DNA of 9,781 nucleotides, from positions 1 through 9,781 of the forward strand of contig CAKUYM010000155.1 in assembly GCA_934716785.1 (NCBI GenBank), written 5' to 3'. The position numbers and the translations under genes were made by a program. Shown here piece by piece: positions 1-5,349 of the stretch. This DNA is from an uncultured Bacteroides sp. (GTDB taxonomy: Bacteria; Bacteroidota; Bacteroidia; Bacteroidales; Bacteroidaceae). Each line of letters begins with the position of its first letter. Positions within the stretch are counted from its first letter, which is position 1. Under the pieces are notes generated by a model that was not told the DNA's origin, made no database searches, and saw nothing but the letters and a program-made list of their open reading frames with translations.

Positions 1-1264
1 CCGCATATGCCCAAGCCTCATTCTCCGTCATGCCCGGATGCAAGCCTTCCTCCATTGCGTCATCGTCCACTTTGCCGTTGTAGGTTAATGCGTAATTCCG
101 CAAACCCTCATGAATCATATTCCGACGTTCCTGGCCACCCATTATTTCACGGAAAGGCATGGCGAAATTAGAGAATCCCCAATCGGATTTCAAAGAAAAG
201 ACCGGTTTTCCGGATTTTCCCTGTTTGGTAGTGATGATGACTACACCGTTTGCTGCACGCGAACCATAAAGAGAAGCAGCGGCAGCGTCTTTGATGACCG
301 TAATACTCTCAATATCAGACGTATTTAAAGTAGACATCACGTCCAATCCGGAATCACTGCCGGACGCACCTATGTCTCCGGATAGTACAGGAACTCCGTC
401 CACGACATAAAGCGGAGAATTGGAAGCATTGAACGAGCCCATACCACGGATGCGGATAGAGGTTGACGAACCCGGTATCCCCGAACCGGTATTGACACTG
501 ACACCGGAAGCCGCACCTTCCAACATTTGTTGGAAAGAGACATTCGGAACATCCTTCACTGCATCTGTCTTTACGATACTGGCAGAACCTGCATAGGCGG
601 ATTTCTTAAAAGTCCCGTATCCGGTCACTATCACTTCCTCTAACAGATTATTATCTACTTTCAGAATGACGTGTACAGTTTTACCGGGGATGACAGCCAC
701 CTCCTGAGTGATGTAACCGATATAAGAAATCACCAATGTAACTTTCTTATCCGTTACTTCCAGATGAAAATCACCATTCAAGTCGGTCATCATACCATTA
801 GTCGTGCCTTTTACAATCACATTGGCTCCGATAATCGGTTCACCATTTTCTTCGGTCACTTTACCTGCTATCGTATAACTTTTTTCTTGAACAACAGCGG
901 CTTGTACTCTTACCGGTTCTGCCTTGCGAATAGCAATCACCCCATCATGTACAGTGTAAGTCAACCCGCTATTTTGCAGGCATTTGTTTAGAACTTCGGA
1001 TATCAGTTCATTCTTTACATTCAAATTCTCCACTCTGACCCTCTTCGCATCACTCGTACTGTAAATAAAAGTAAAGTCTGTTTGTTTCTGAATTTCCCAA
1101 AGAACTTCATTCAGTGTCACGTTTCTGAATTTGGCTGTAACAGTAGCCTGTGCAAACACCGATGCCTGCATAAGCCCTGAAGTCGTGATGCAGAGAAAGA
1201 GGAATGTCATGTAAAGACGTCTTCCATATTTCCCCAGTCGGTTAACCTTACGTAGTTTTTCCAT
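1..1264 (-). CDS. SusC/RagA-type TonB-dependent outer-membrane receptor with STN domain (C-terminal part outside window)
   Basis: This outer-membrane receptor imports a ligand, often a glycan or chelate, using TonB energy, and its STN domain marks it as a signal transducer. The frame is open from the ATG at 1264 to the window edge, giving 421 residues of a family usually near 1000-1100. In order: a basic n-region and hydrophobic signal peptide (about 1-40, likely cleaved near VFAQA), an STN domain (about 44-112), a carboxypeptidase-regulatory-like beta domain (about 128-203, IAGKVTEENGEPIIGANV), a TonB-box-like stretch (EEVIVTGYG, 209-217), and the plug with the SusC hallmark SIRIRGMGSF...PLYVVDGVP (269-292) and SLYGSRAANGVVIITTKQG (331-349). 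It starts 11 bases after the FecR gene, so the two are probably co-transcribed. The substrate cannot be told from this fragment; a SusD-like partner would be expected further left. The family is certain; the exact start is well supported. Confidence 0.95.
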   Translation of the reverse strand, partial: MEKLRKVNRLGKYGRRLYMTFLFLCITTSGLMQASVFAQATVTAKFRNVTLNEVLWEIQKQTDFTFIYSTSDAKRVRVENLNVKNELISEVLNKCLQNSGLTYTVHDGVIAIRKAEPVRVQAAVVQEKSYTIAGKVTEENGEPIIGANVIVKGTTNGMMTDLNGDFHLEVTDKKVTLVISYIGYITQEVAVIPGKTVHVILKVDNNLLEEVIVTGYGTFKKSAYAGSASIVKTDAVKDVPNVSFQQMLEGAASGVSVNTGSGIPGSSTSIRIRGMGSFNASNSPLYVVDGVPVLSGDIGASGSDSGLDVMSTLNTSDIESITVIKDAAAASLYGSRAANGVVIITTKQGKSGKPVFSLKSDWGFSNFAMPFREIMGGQERRNMIHEGLRNYALTYNGKVDDDAMEEGLHPGMTENEAWAYA

Positions 1265-1275
1265 AAAAACAGGGA

Positions 1276-2451
1276 TTAATGATTAGTGAATATTTTAATA
1301 GTTTTTCCTTCTACATGGATAGAAACCCTGCCCGTCTGTTCAAGCAATTCTACAAGCGGAGTTATTTCATTATAACGGTTGATGTAACAACCGAAGCGCA
1401 AATCTTTTGTAGACTCATCGCCATAGATTACATCCATATCATACCAACGAGCAAGTGTTTTCATTATATCTTCCAGCCGCTGATCTTTGAAATTGATTTT
1501 TCCATGTATCCATGAAATATAAAATGCAGTATCTACATTGCGGACATCAATCCGATTACCACCCGGAGCGATGCAAGCCTGTTCGGACGGTTTCAATATC
1601 CGGTTACTTCCATTTTCTGTCTGTACCCTTACCGAACCGCTGACAAGTGTTGTCTGATATTCTTCATCTGTGTAAGCTGATATATTAAAGGTAGTTCCCA
1701 GCACTTCGATATTCATTCCCTTGGTCTTTACTATAAAAGGACATCCCGTTTTACTCACCTCAAAATAGGCTTCCCCCTCCAATTCTACCAACCGGCAGTC
1801 TTTTGCAAACCTGACGGGAAAACGAATCGAACTCATGGAATTCAAATGCACCTTACTTCCGTCACTCAAGGTCAACTGATACTCGCCGCCACGCGGAACG
1901 TTTACCTTGTTATATGCAAGCTTGTCGGATGAGTGATCGGGACTTTGTTGATAATTCAACGCGGTGGAATCTACTTGAATGACCGTACCGTCTTTTTCTT
2001 TCAGCTCCCCTCCCGAAGTGGATTTCAAGTCAATCGTTTTCCCATTGTCCAGTATAAGGGTGGCTTTTTTACTACCCGGAATAATCTGCTCTGTAACATG
2101 GGCTACCGGATGGCGGTCCTCATTAGTGGTGTTTTTATAGATTGCGAGAGTAGCGATAGCCAACGGAAGAATAAGGATGGCAGCATATTTACATACATTC
2201 AGCAGTCGATATCTGAAACGGTGATGCTGCATTTTCCTCTGTACCCCTTCCCAACCGTCTTCCGTGCTGAAAGCCTGCCTTTTCTGCATATTCAGCTTTA
2301 TGTTCTCTTCACGGCAAATCTCCTGAAAGAGCCGCTCGTTTCCGGCTGATTCATGCCTCCACTGCATCAGTTCCGCCAACTCTTCTTCTCTGATTTCTTC
2401 TGATAAATATTTGGCTATAAGCCTTGCGATATAGAAATGATGGTTTATCAT
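1276..2451 (-). CDS. FecR-family anti-sigma factor
   Basis: This is an inner-membrane regulator that holds the neighbouring ECF sigma factor and releases it when the receptor's STN domain signals from the periplasm. The 391-residue protein has the usual Bacteroidetes layout: a cytoplasmic helical N-terminus that would bind sigma (about 1-80), one transmembrane helix (about 84-104, ending before KNTT), a periplasmic FecR domain (about 183-278, with PRGGEYQLTLSDGSKVHLNS, ELEGEAYFEV and VLGTTFNISAY), and a C-terminal DUF4974-type domain (about 318-388, starting INFKDQRLEDIMKTLARW) that is thought to contact the STN domain. It lies between the sigma gene (85-base gap) and the receptor gene (11-base gap), all on one strand. 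Length and domain content are normal and nothing appears broken. Confidence 0.95.
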   Translation of the reverse strand: MINHHFYIARLIAKYLSEEIREEELAELMQWRHESAGNERLFQEICREENIKLNMQKRQAFSTEDGWEGVQRKMQHHRFRYRLLNVCKYAAILILPLAIATLAIYKNTTNEDRHPVAHVTEQIIPGSKKATLILDNGKTIDLKSTSGGELKEKDGTVIQVDSTALNYQQSPDHSSDKLAYNKVNVPRGGEYQLTLSDGSKVHLNSMSSIRFPVRFAKDCRLVELEGEAYFEVSKTGCPFIVKTKGMNIEVLGTTFNISAYTDEEYQTTLVSGSVRVQTENGSNRILKPSEQACIAPGGNRIDVRNVDTAFYISWIHGKINFKDQRLEDIMKTLARWYDMDVIYGDESTKDLRFGCYINRYNEITPLVELLEQTGRVSIHVEGKTIKIFTNH

Positions 2452-2536
2452 AATTCACATGTTTTAATCGTTGTTTATACTAAAACAGGTGATTTGAATA
2501 TCAGGGTGTATTAAAATTGATTTTTTTTCAAAGAAA

Positions 2537-3085
2537 CTATAAAAGAAAGAAAAGCAGATAATAATAATCCTTCAAATATCCGCGCAATTTGCGATAGGCT
2601 ATCTTCTTTTGGGAGTGTACCGTTTCTCCCGAAATATTCAATGCTTCCGCTATTTCAGGGTTTGTCTTTCCTTCAAGAGCCAGCCGCATGATATTTTTCA
2701 TTTGGGGCGGCAATTTGTCGATAGCATCCGCCAATATACGATAACTCTCTTCCGCGATAACCTTGTCTTGAAAGAAAGAGTCTTTACCCATTTCCCTTAC
2801 TTTCCGTGCATATTCATTCATGACTTTAGCATGTTCCAATTCATTCAGAGACTTATTGCGGACTGAGGTGTAAAGGAAGGATTTAATCTGATGCAAATAT
2901 ATGAAATCATTACGCAACTGCCACAACTTGACAAAACATTCCTGAACAATATCGGCAGCCAGTGCATCATCTTCGACATACTGATTGGCAAACATACATA
3001 GGGTTATGTAATATTTATCAAATATAAAGCGAAACTGCACTTCATCGGCCAGTTTAATGCTTATGTATTCTGTTGTTTGAATCAC
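2537..3085 (-). CDS. ECF-type RNA polymerase sigma factor (Bacteroidetes FecI-like family)
   Basis: This is a group 4 sigma factor that directs RNA polymerase to a small regulon, most simply the receptor operon beside it. The 182 residues contain sigma region 2 (about 18-85, with DIVQECFVKLWQ at 45-56) and region 4 (about 115-168, with LPPQMKNIMRLALEG followed by the helix-turn-helix TNPEIAEALNISGETVHSQKKIAYRKLR). The tail is strongly hydrophobic (DYYYLLFFLL), a feature I recall in other Bacteroides ECF sigmas. The start is a GTG at 3085. No ATG lies in frame before residue 31, which is inside region 2, and an AAAGGA sequence sits about seven bases upstream of the GTG, so GTG is well supported. 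FecR and receptor genes follow downstream, completing a cell-surface signalling set. The target promoter is not identifiable by eye. Confidence 0.93.
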   Translation of the reverse strand: MIQTTEYISIKLADEVQFRFIFDKYYITLCMFANQYVEDDALAADIVQECFVKLWQLRNDFIYLHQIKSFLYTSVRNKSLNELEHAKVMNEYARKVREMGKDSFFQDKVIAEESYRILADAIDKLPPQMKNIMRLALEGKTNPEIAEALNISGETVHSQKKIAYRKLRGYLKDYYYLLFFLL

Positions 3086-3106
3086 GTATATCCTTTCTTT
3101 TGGTTA

Positions 3107-3137
3107 CAAATATACCATTTGAAAGTTATACAACCAA
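3107..3137 (-). promoter_or_regulatory. Bacteroides-type promoter of the ECF sigma gene
   Basis: On the minus strand TTGG (3137-3134) is followed after exactly 19 bases by TATATTTG (3114-3107). This fits the primary-sigma promoter of Bacteroides (TTTG, 19-21 bases, TAnnTTTG). Transcription should begin near 3100, leaving a leader of about 15 bases before the GTG at 3085. This suggests the sigma gene is made from a housekeeping promoter, with activity controlled by the anti-sigma factor. Confidence 0.7.
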
Positions 3138-3182
3138 GAAAAAGCGTAAATTCACAATCTTTGCCACACCACAAAGTTTCTC

Positions 3183-3216
3183 GGACAATCCTGCAATAGC
3201 TATTGCCGGATTGTCC
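3183..3216 (-). terminator. Long near-perfect hairpin after the PAS gene, probable terminator
   Basis: The arms GGACAATCC (3183-3191) and GGATTGTCC (3208-3216) flank a perfect 14-base palindrome GCAATAGCTATTGC (3193-3206). The only mismatch is T3192 against C3207. It begins two bases past the PAS stop codon and lies before the sigma-gene promoter, the expected place for a terminator insulating the two minus-strand units. No clear T-run follows on either strand, so it could instead be a processing or stability element. Confidence 0.6.
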
Positions 3217-3218
3217 CG

Positions 3219-3575
3219 CTATTTCTTGTCTCGATCAAAAACCGGATGTTCATCGGGCATTTCGATGGACACTTCTATCAGTCCGCTGACCTCACCTTCT
3301 GCATCCTCATACCAAGGAGTCTGATGCAAAAGACGATGTTTGCCATGGCGGATTATCTCATAAGTATTGCTTTCTCCAGTCTCTATCAGATGGCGGATTA
3401 TCTTCTTTGATTCCTCATTATGGCAATTGTAGAGGTTCTTGCCTACTACCCCACCGTCACGCTTACGGGCTGCGGCATTCTGATAGAGAACTACACCGTC
3501 CTTATCACAAACAGTAGCCGCAAACGCCACATTCTCCAAATAGTCAAAAGTCTTTTCCATAATTATTTTAATCAT
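3219..3575 (-). CDS. Small single-domain PAS-like protein
   Basis: A short cytoplasmic protein of 118 residues (113 if it starts at the second methionine) made almost wholly of one PAS-like fold (about 10-106). The pattern matches PAS domains: ENVAFAATVCDKDGVVLYQNAAA at the start, GKNLYNCHNEESKKIIRHLI in the middle, and a closing HQTPWYEDAEGEVSGLIEVSIEM. No output domain such as a kinase, cyclase or HTH is attached, so any sensory output would need a partner. Cys51 and His52 in the NLYNCH stretch and His84 could matter for a ligand, but that is speculative. The annotated start overlaps the stop of the acetyltransferase gene by 8 bases (3568-3575); the ATG at 3560 would avoid the overlap. The overlap and shared strand suggest a two-gene operon. 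The fold is fairly sure, the role unknown. Confidence 0.75.
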   Translation of the reverse strand: MIKIIMEKTFDYLENVAFAATVCDKDGVVLYQNAAARKRDGGVVGKNLYNCHNEESKKIIRHLIETGESNTYEIIRHGKHRLLHQTPWYEDAEGEVSGLIEVSIEMPDEHPVFDRDKK

Positions 3576-4164
3576 TATCCGAACGTTGAATCTCTTTTAT
3601 CACACGTGCCGGGTTGCCAACGGCAACAGAATAAGGAGGAATATCTTTCGTTACCACTGCACCGGCCCCGACAACACTTCCCTTGCCAATGGTGACACCA
3701 GGCAGCAGGATTGCACCACCGCCAATCCACACCTCGTCCTCAATGCATATCGGTTTTGAATAAGTATTGCACCAGAAAGCCGGATTGGGATTGTCGCTAT
3801 GGTTGCGCACGGCAGGATCGGTGGAATGTGTTGCCGTGTACATCTTCACGTCCGAGGCTATCAACACACGATTGCCAATGTCAATGCGGTTGTTGTCGAC
3901 AAAGGTGCAGTTCATGTTGATAATGACATTGTTGCCCACATGGATATTCTTGCCGTATTCGCAGTGAAAGTCTATGTCAACATGAACATACTCGCCAACA
4001 CTTCCAAACAACTCTTTCAGAATCTTTGTCTTTGACTCCGCATCATCGTAATCGCATGCATTCAATAGTCGGATGAGCCGTTTGGCACGCAGTGCCAAGT
4101 CTGTGGTAGAGCGATCGGCTGTAAAAGTCAGCCCGGCCATACATTTCTCGAGTTCCGTTTTCAT
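3568..4164 (-). CDS. Hexapeptide-repeat O-acetyltransferase, maltose/galactoside acetyltransferase (Maa/LacA) type
   Basis: This enzyme would transfer an acetyl group from acetyl-CoA to a sugar hydroxyl in the cytoplasm. The 198 residues match the LacA/Maa family in length and order: a helical N-terminal maltose-acetyltransferase domain (about 3-55, EKCMAGLTFTAD...ALRAKRLIRLLN), then a left-handed beta helix (about 68-185) with hexapeptide repeats such as IHVGNNVIINMN and IEDEVWIGGGAILLPGVTIG, ending in VVGAGAVVTKDIPPYSVAVGNPARVI. His113 in TATHSTDP sits where the catalytic histidine lies in LacA. It is the first gene of a minus-strand pair with the PAS-like protein, overlapping it by 8 bases. 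Family members are often promiscuous, so the physiological acceptor cannot be named. No clear Bacteroides promoter motif stands out upstream. Confidence 0.92.
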   Translation of the reverse strand: MKTELEKCMAGLTFTADRSTTDLALRAKRLIRLLNACDYDDAESKTKILKELFGSVGEYVHVDIDFHCEYGKNIHVGNNVIINMNCTFVDNNRIDIGNRVLIASDVKMYTATHSTDPAVRNHSDNPNPAFWCNTYSKPICIEDEVWIGGGAILLPGVTIGKGSVVGAGAVVTKDIPPYSVAVGNPARVIKEIQRSDND

Positions 4165-4272
4165 AAGCTAAAGGAGTTCGATATAAGGATAAAACTATTC
4201 GTTTGAATTAAGAACATAGCAATAAAAGTTGTAATTTTATAGTGTCAAAAATAAAATAAAACGATTATCACT

Positions 4273-4434
4273 ATGTTCTCATAGGCCAAAGTTACGGAGA
4301 TTTATTGTATGACGGATGATTTCTGCAAAGAATTTGCATTGCAACAAGAAAAATTTATAGTTGGAGACTATAGTCTTTGTGAAAACCTCGCAAGTACGGG
4401 GCTCAATACAAAATGTGGCATGAACGATGAGTAG
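4273..4434 (+). pseudogene. Decayed N-terminal fragment of a transposase, probably IS982 family
   Basis: Reading from the ATG at 4273 gives MFS, a TAG at 4282-4284, then a stretch including KVTEIYCMTDDFCKEF (from 4288). That stretch resembles the N-terminus of Bacteroides IS982-family transposases as I remember them; no search was possible. Resemblance fades after about 4362 and the frame closes at the TAG at 4432. The DDE catalytic core is absent, so only about 25 recognisable residues of a roughly 300-residue protein remain. An in-frame stop plus early truncation marks it as dead. The IS982 assignment is tentative. Confidence 0.45.
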
Positions 4435-4510
4435 GGCGAAGTACGTGAAACCGCCTGTATATCGGTGATTGACGAATGTCTCGCGATATATTTGGGGAGA
4501 AAACAAAAAG

Positions 4511-4555
4511 TTCCGTTCCTTCTATTTTGCTTCCGTTGCTTCTATATTCATTCCG
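4511..4555. repeat. Short 20-bp tandem repeat (about 2.3 copies)
   Basis: TTCCGTTCCTTCTATTTTGC (4511-4530) is followed directly by TTCCGTTGCTTCTATATTCA (4531-4550) and then by TTCCG (4551-4555). The full units agree at 16 of 20 positions. It lies outside any supported gene, between the IS fragment and the hairpin at 4644. Its role is unknown. Confidence 0.6.
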
Positions 4556-4643
4556 GTGAACTGCGCTGTAAATAGGGAAAACAATAAGAGACGGAATGAA
4601 AAGATGAAGGAAAGGCTGTATGTTACTTCTGTTTTAGGCTTAA

Positions 4644-4689
4644 AACAAAGGCTATACACTCCATTTAGATGAGGTATATAGCCTTTGTT
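4644..4689 (-). terminator. Perfect 13-bp inverted repeat, probable terminator of the 72-aa gene
   Basis: AACAAAGGCTATA (4644-4656) and TATAGCCTTTGTT (4677-4689) are perfect complements around a 20-base loop. It lies 38 bases past the stop of the minus-strand 72-aa gene. On the minus strand the stem is followed by TTTTAAG, a weak T-run. The long loop makes it less typical than a classical terminator. Confidence 0.5.
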
Positions 4690-4727
4690 GATTTAGGTAT
4701 AGAAATACGTTACGGCAGCTTAAAACA

Positions 4728-4946
4728 CTATTTTCGCGCGCTTCGAATAAGTACTCCTTGTTGTATGATCGCTTTTTTAGTAGCGAAGGAAACACCATCA
4801 GACAACCCCTTATGGCGTAGGGTTTCTTCCGTAATACCTATCTCTTCAGCAGTAAATTCAGAATAGATTGCTGATATAGAACCAAAAAAACGGCTTGTTT
4901 TTTTGAAAATGAGATGAACATGTATAACCTTAGTCTCTTTAGTCAT
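4728..4946 (-). CDS. Small conserved-looking Bacteroides protein of unknown function (72 aa)
   Basis: I believe this is a real gene: it has a protein-like composition, its own promoter motif and a downstream hairpin. The 72 residues begin MTKETKVIHVHLIF and contain RFFGSISAIYSEFTAEEIGI (19-38), TLRHKGLSDG (42-51) and KKAIIQQGVLIRSARK at the end. From memory, this pattern (VHVHL, then a FGSISAIY block, then a KKAII block) recurs in small hypothetical proteins of Bacteroides; this is unverified. It is predicted soluble, rich in basic residues and lacking cysteine, with no signal peptide, membrane segment or recognised domain. It is transcribed alone on the minus strand and lies just outside the probable prophage end, so it is most likely chromosomal. 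No function is proposed. The ATG at 4946 is preceded by AAGTAAGG, a plausible ribosome site. Confidence 0.7.
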   Translation of the reverse strand: MTKETKVIHVHLIFKKTSRFFGSISAIYSEFTAEEIGITEETLRHKGLSDGVSFATKKAIIQQGVLIRSARK

Positions 4947-4975
4947 GACCTTACTTTTAGATGTTTGTAATACTG

Positions 4976-5008
4976 AAAACTTCCATATAATAACTATATG
5001 GAAGTTTT
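4976..5008. terminator. Perfect 14-bp hairpin, bidirectional-terminator-like, in the leader of the 72-aa gene
   Basis: AAAACTTCCATATA (4976-4989) and TATATGGAAGTTTT (4995-5008) pair perfectly around the five-base loop ATAAC. A-runs on one side and T-runs on the other give it intrinsic-terminator form on both strands; on the plus strand it continues TTTTTC. It lies between the TATATTTG promoter (5024-5017) and the start codon of the 72-aa gene, so it would form at the very 5' end of that transcript. It may be an attenuator, a 5' stabilising stem, or a terminator for leftward phage transcripts. Confidence 0.6.
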
Positions 5009-5016
5009 TCTAATTG

Positions 5017-5047
5017 CAAATATACGAAATAAACAAAGAATATAAAA
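5017..5047 (-). promoter_or_regulatory. Bacteroides-type promoter of the 72-aa gene
   Basis: On the minus strand TATATTTG (5024-5017) matches the Bacteroides -7 consensus TAnnTTTG exactly, inside the common context TTCGTATATTTGCA. The -33 position 19 bases upstream is only TTTT (5047-5044) instead of TTTG. Initiation would fall near 5010, at the base of the hairpin at 4976-5008. Confidence 0.55.
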
Positions 5048-5128
5048 TGTTTTCTTTATTTATTCCGTGATAAATACAGACTTATGGAAAAGGTTTAATT
5101 TATTGTTAAAATAGCGTATACCCATGCC

Positions 5129-5200
5129 ATCACCCTTTAAACACCCATTAGAAAATAAAAACAAAATGTGAATATCACCCATTAAACACCCATTAGAAAA
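5129..5200 (+). repeat. 27-bp direct repeat, two copies
   Basis: Copy one (5129-5155) and copy two (5174-5200) agree at 26 of 27 positions; the difference is T5136 against A5181. Each begins ATCACCC, ends CACCCATTAGAAAA and carries two YACCCWWTAR cores 11 bases apart (5131 and 5142; 5176 and 5187). The copies are offset by 45 bases. Position and form suit paired transposase-binding sites at a phage end. Confidence 0.85.
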
Positions 5201-5217
5201 AAGGTATTTCTATTGTC

Positions 5218-5268
5218 GAGTTTTACCCTATAATACTAGTATGCACCTTGAGTTATACCCTTTAATAC
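5218..5268 (+). repeat. 19-bp direct repeat GAGTTWTACCCTWTAATAC, two copies
   Basis: The copies at 5218-5236 and 5250-5268 agree at 17 of 19 positions and are offset by 32 bases, about three helical turns. They share the YACCCWWTAR core with the 27-bp repeats to the left, so all are probably sites for the same protein, most likely the transposase. Confidence 0.8.
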
Positions 5269-5299
5269 ATCTTTTGGATATATACAATATTAGTTAATA

Positions 5300-5324
5300 C
5301 GCTGTAATATATACATTTACGCTG
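5300..5324 (-). promoter_or_regulatory. Pair of CAGCG motifs downstream of the repressor gene, possible second operator
   Basis: On the minus strand CAGCG occurs at 5324-5320 and 5304-5300, 20 bases apart, the second in the context TTACAGCG. The switch region carries two CAGCG motifs 18 bases apart (6166-6170 and 6184-6188), the second in the context TTAACAGCG. The likeness suggests a second binding site for a phage regulator near the left end, but the motif is short and could be chance. Confidence 0.3.
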
Positions 5325-5326
5325 AA

Positions 5327-5349
5327 AACTTAATACTAGATATTAAGTT
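5327..5349 (-). terminator. Weak hairpin at the repressor stop codon
   Basis: AACTTAATA (5327-5335) and TATTAAGTT (5341-5349) pair around CTAGA and overlap the repressor stop codon (5343-5345). On the minus strand the stem is followed by TTC, giving a TTTTC end. The stem has only one G-C pair per arm, so termination here would be weak. Confidence 0.4.

Larger units (their letters stand above)
4165..4727. other. 563-bp mainly non-coding stretch with IS remnant and small repeats
   Basis: No intact gene is visible between the acetyltransferase and the 72-aa gene. The first 100 bases are AT-rich and should hold the acetyltransferase promoter. A 9-bp inverted pair AGAACATAG (4211-4219) / CTATGTTCT (4271-4279) lies just before a decayed transposase fragment (4273-4434). 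A 20-bp tandem repeat lies at 4511-4555 and a hairpin at 4644-4689. Short open frames here (minus 4279-4506, plus 4469-4672) show no recognisable domain; the first is antisense to the IS fragment and the second runs into the hairpin. The stretch looks like decayed mobile DNA. Confidence 0.5.
5104..5268. other. Probable left end of the Mu-like prophage (attL region) with transposase-site cluster
   Basis: In Mu the left end lies just beyond the repressor gene and carries several transposase-binding sites. Here the same position holds a dense repeat cluster starting at 5119. The host promoter at 5017-5047 seems intact, so the end probably lies between about 5048 and 5119. Mu-type elements begin with 5'-TG, and TG occurs at 5048, 5068, 5085 and 5104; I prefer 5104 (TGTTAAAATAGCG) for its distance to the first repeat. 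The boundary is inferred, since the right end and the target duplication are not visible. Confidence 0.45.
4947..5342. other. 396-bp non-coding stretch: host promoter and hairpin, prophage left end, repeat cluster
   Basis: No coding frame is credible between the 72-aa gene and the phage repressor gene. From left to right it contains the leader hairpin (4976-5008) and promoter (5017-5047) of the 72-aa gene, an AT-rich segment that should hold the host/phage junction, the ACCC-type repeat cluster (5119-5268), a pair of CGCTG motifs (5300-5324) and a weak hairpin at the end of the repressor gene (5327-5349). Confidence 0.7.

Noticed and set aside
110..991. Open frames at 110-328 (plus), 370-552 (minus, other frame) and 671-991 (plus)
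   Set aside because: They lie over the SusC-type receptor gene, whose translated domains are unambiguous.
1279..2349. Plus-strand frames at 1279-1515 and 1933-2349
   Set aside because: They are antisense to the FecR gene and show no domain or protein-like pattern.
2609..4035. Plus-strand frames antisense to the sigma, PAS and acetyltransferase genes
   Set aside because: The minus-strand proteins have clear family signatures, while the plus frames have odd compositions and no motifs.
4279..4506. 75-codon minus-strand frame
   Set aside because: It overlaps the transposase fragment on the other strand, has no recognised domain and no good promoter or ribosome site.
4469..4866. Plus-strand frames at 4469-4672 and 4669-4866
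   Set aside because: The first contains the tandem repeat and runs into the hairpin; the second is antisense to the better supported 72-aa gene.
5129..5200. CRISPR array from the repeated 27-bp sequence
   Set aside because: There are only two copies with an 18-base gap, no further repeats and no cas genes. Position at a phage end explains them better.
4947..5342. tRNA gene or tyrosine-recombinase attachment site at the prophage edge
   Set aside because: No cloverleaf or integrase gene is visible, and the phage has a DDE transposase, so tRNA-type integration is not expected.
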